Below are positions 5,443 through 6,489 of a stretch of DNA of 6,489 nucleotides, in pieces (positions within the stretch are counted from its first letter, which is position 1; each line of letters begins with the position of its first letter). This DNA is from an uncultured Methylophaga sp. (GTDB lineage: Bacteria > Pseudomonadota > Gammaproteobacteria > Nitrosococcales > Methylophagaceae). The stretch covers positions 1-6,489 of the forward strand of contig CAMPHB010000078.1 in the NCBI GenBank assembly GCA_946885755.1, read 5' to 3'. The notes under the pieces were generated by a model. It made no database searches. It worked only from the letters and a program-made list of their open reading frames with translations, and had not been told where the DNA came from. The translations under genes and the position numbers were made by a program.

Positions 5443-6489
5443 ATGAAAAAAATTGAAGTAACCGATGTCATTTTGCGCGACGCCCATCAGTCGCTGATTG
5501 CCACGCGGATGCGCACTGAAGACATGCTGCCGATTTGCGACAAACTCGACAAGGTCGGCTATTGGTCGCTGGAAGTCTGGGGCGGTGCAACGTTTGACGC
5601 CTGTGTGCGGTTTTTGAAAGAAGATCCCTGGCAGCGGCTGCGTGATTTAAAACAAGCGCTGCCCAATACCCGCCTGCAAATGCTGTTGCGCGGTCAAAAC
5701 CTGCTGGGTTACCGGCATTATGCCGATGATGTGGTCAAAGCCTTTGTCGAAAAATCAGCCGAAAACGGCATTGATGTGTTCCGGATTTTCGATGCCTTAA
5801 ATGATCTGCGTAATCTGGAAACAGCGATGAAAGCTGTTAAGGACAGTGGTAAACATGCACAGGGCACTATTGCTTACACCACCAGCCCGGTACATACGCC
5901 AGATTTATTCGTCAAACAGGCATTGGCTTTGCGTGATATGGGCGCCGATTCCATTGCCATTAAAGATATGGCCGGCCTTTTGGCACCGTATCCGACTTTT
6001 GAACTGGTGCAGGAGATCAAATCGGCGGTCGATTTACCGCTGGTTATCCACAGCCATTCAACTTCCGGTCTTGCCGCCCAGTGTCAGTTAAAAGCCATCG
6101 AAGCTGGTGCGGATCGAATTGATACTGCCATTTCATCGTTTGCCAGCGGCACCAGCCATCCGGCCACTGAAGCGCAGGTGGCCATGCTGCGTGATACTGA
6201 GTGGGACACCGGACTTGATTTACACCTGTTAACCGAAATTGCCGACTATTTCCGAGACGTTCGCAAAAAATACCAGCAATTTGAGAGCGAGTTTACTCGC
6301 GAAGATGTCATGGTGCAGGTCAGTCAGGTACCGGGCGGTATGATGTCTAACCTGGCTAACCAGCTGAAAGAACAAAACGCACTCGATAAAATCCGCGATG
6401 TTTTCGAAGAAATCCCCCGGGTTCGCAAAGATCTGGGCTACCCGCCGCTGGTCACACCCACCTCACAAATTGTCGGTACTCAGGCGGTT
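5443..6489 (+). CDS. pycB: Pyruvate carboxylase subunit B, carboxyltransferase (5' part, cut by window end)
   Basis: The first 349 codons are present and the frame is still open at the edge; relatives are around 600 residues. The protein transfers the carboxyl group from biotin to pyruvate, making oxaloacetate. The visible part is the carboxyltransferase TIM barrel: RDAHQS at 12-17 with the metal ligand D13, [14 protein letters not shown] (79-92), [12 protein letters not shown] (109-120), the carbamylated-lysine motif AIKDMAGLL with K174, the metal-binding pair H203 and H205 in IHSHSTSG, and the likely catalytic T237 in [18 protein letters not shown] and the segment [13 protein letters not shown] at the edge begin the next conserved region. 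The biotinyl domain with its lysine must lie downstream and is not seen. OadA, the alpha chain of the sodium-pumping oxaloacetate decarboxylase, is the main homologous alternative, but the adjacent biotin carboxylase gene and divergent LysR gene fit pyruvate carboxylase. Confidence 0.93.
   Translation, partial: MKKIEVTDVILRDAHQSLIATRMRTEDMLPICDKLDKVGYWSLEVWGGATFDACVRFLKEDPWQRLRDLKQALPNTRLQMLLRGQNLLGYRHYADDVVKAFVEKSAENGIDVFRIFDALNDLRNLETAMKAVKDSGKHAQGTIAYTTSPVHTPDLFVKQALALRDMGADSIAIKDMAGLLAPYPTFELVQEIKSAVDLPLVIHSHSTSGLAAQCQLKAIEAGADRIDTAISSFASGTSHPATEAQVAMLRDTEWDTGLDLHLLTEIADYFRDVRKKYQQFESEFTREDVMVQVSQVPGGMMSNLANQLKEQNALDKIRDVFEEIPRVRKDLGYPPLVTPTSQIVGTQAV

Noticed and set aside
4000..6489. Sodium-pumping oxaloacetate decarboxylase instead of pyruvate carboxylase
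   Set aside because: The carboxyltransferase gene is preceded by a biotin carboxylase and a divergent LysR gene, which the decarboxylase does not need; no oadG or oadB gene is seen. The downstream side is outside the window, so this is not absolute.
1..6489. Insertion sequence, CRISPR array, tRNA or phage remnants
   Set aside because: I saw no transposase, no regular repeat-spacer pattern, no tRNA-like fold and no long flanking repeats.

Overview
The window looks like an ordinary stretch of gammaproteobacterial chromosome with moderate GC content. The main evidence is the pycR-pycA-pycB block: a LysR-type regulator divergent from a two-subunit pyruvate carboxylase, the arrangement known from Pseudomonas. 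The adjacent copAB pair is also typical of proteobacteria. The genus cannot be fixed. The AT-rich intergenic DNA and codon use argue against a high-GC pseudomonad, and a marine or methylotrophic gammaproteobacterium (Methylophaga-like) is only a guess.

Layout. Positions 1-64 may hold the last codons of an upstream gene. Positions 65-126 form a short leader with a 7-bp inverted repeat and a good ribosome binding site. Then follow copA (127-1803), a periplasmic multicopper oxidase with all ten expected copper ligands, and copB (1790-2506), a short outer-membrane copper resistance protein whose start overlaps the end of copA by 14 bp. A perfect 13-bp stem (2519-2556) follows copB. A small secreted protein with two cysteines (2636-2944) comes next; I cannot name it. 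It converges on pycR (minus strand, 3886-2948), with only 3 bp between the stop codons. A 113-bp AT-rich divergent control region (3887-3999) separates pycR from pycA (4000-5415), the biotin carboxylase subunit. pycB (5443 to the window end) is the carboxyltransferase subunit. It is cut by the window after 349 codons, so its biotinyl domain is not visible.

How the genes work together. CopA and CopB probably act as a pair in the cell envelope: CopA oxidises or sequesters copper in the periplasm, and CopB handles it at the outer membrane. PycA carboxylates biotin using ATP and bicarbonate, and PycB transfers the carboxyl group to pyruvate to make oxaloacetate, an anaplerotic reaction. PycR is the likely regulator of pycAB. 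Nothing in the sequence links the copper and pyruvate carboxylase units functionally.

I found no mobile element, CRISPR array, tRNA or rRNA. No stretch over 300 bases lacks a gene. I see no convincing new system. The points most worth checking are the Sec-type rather than Tat-type export signal of CopA, the unassigned small secreted protein, and the dyad-rich control regions.
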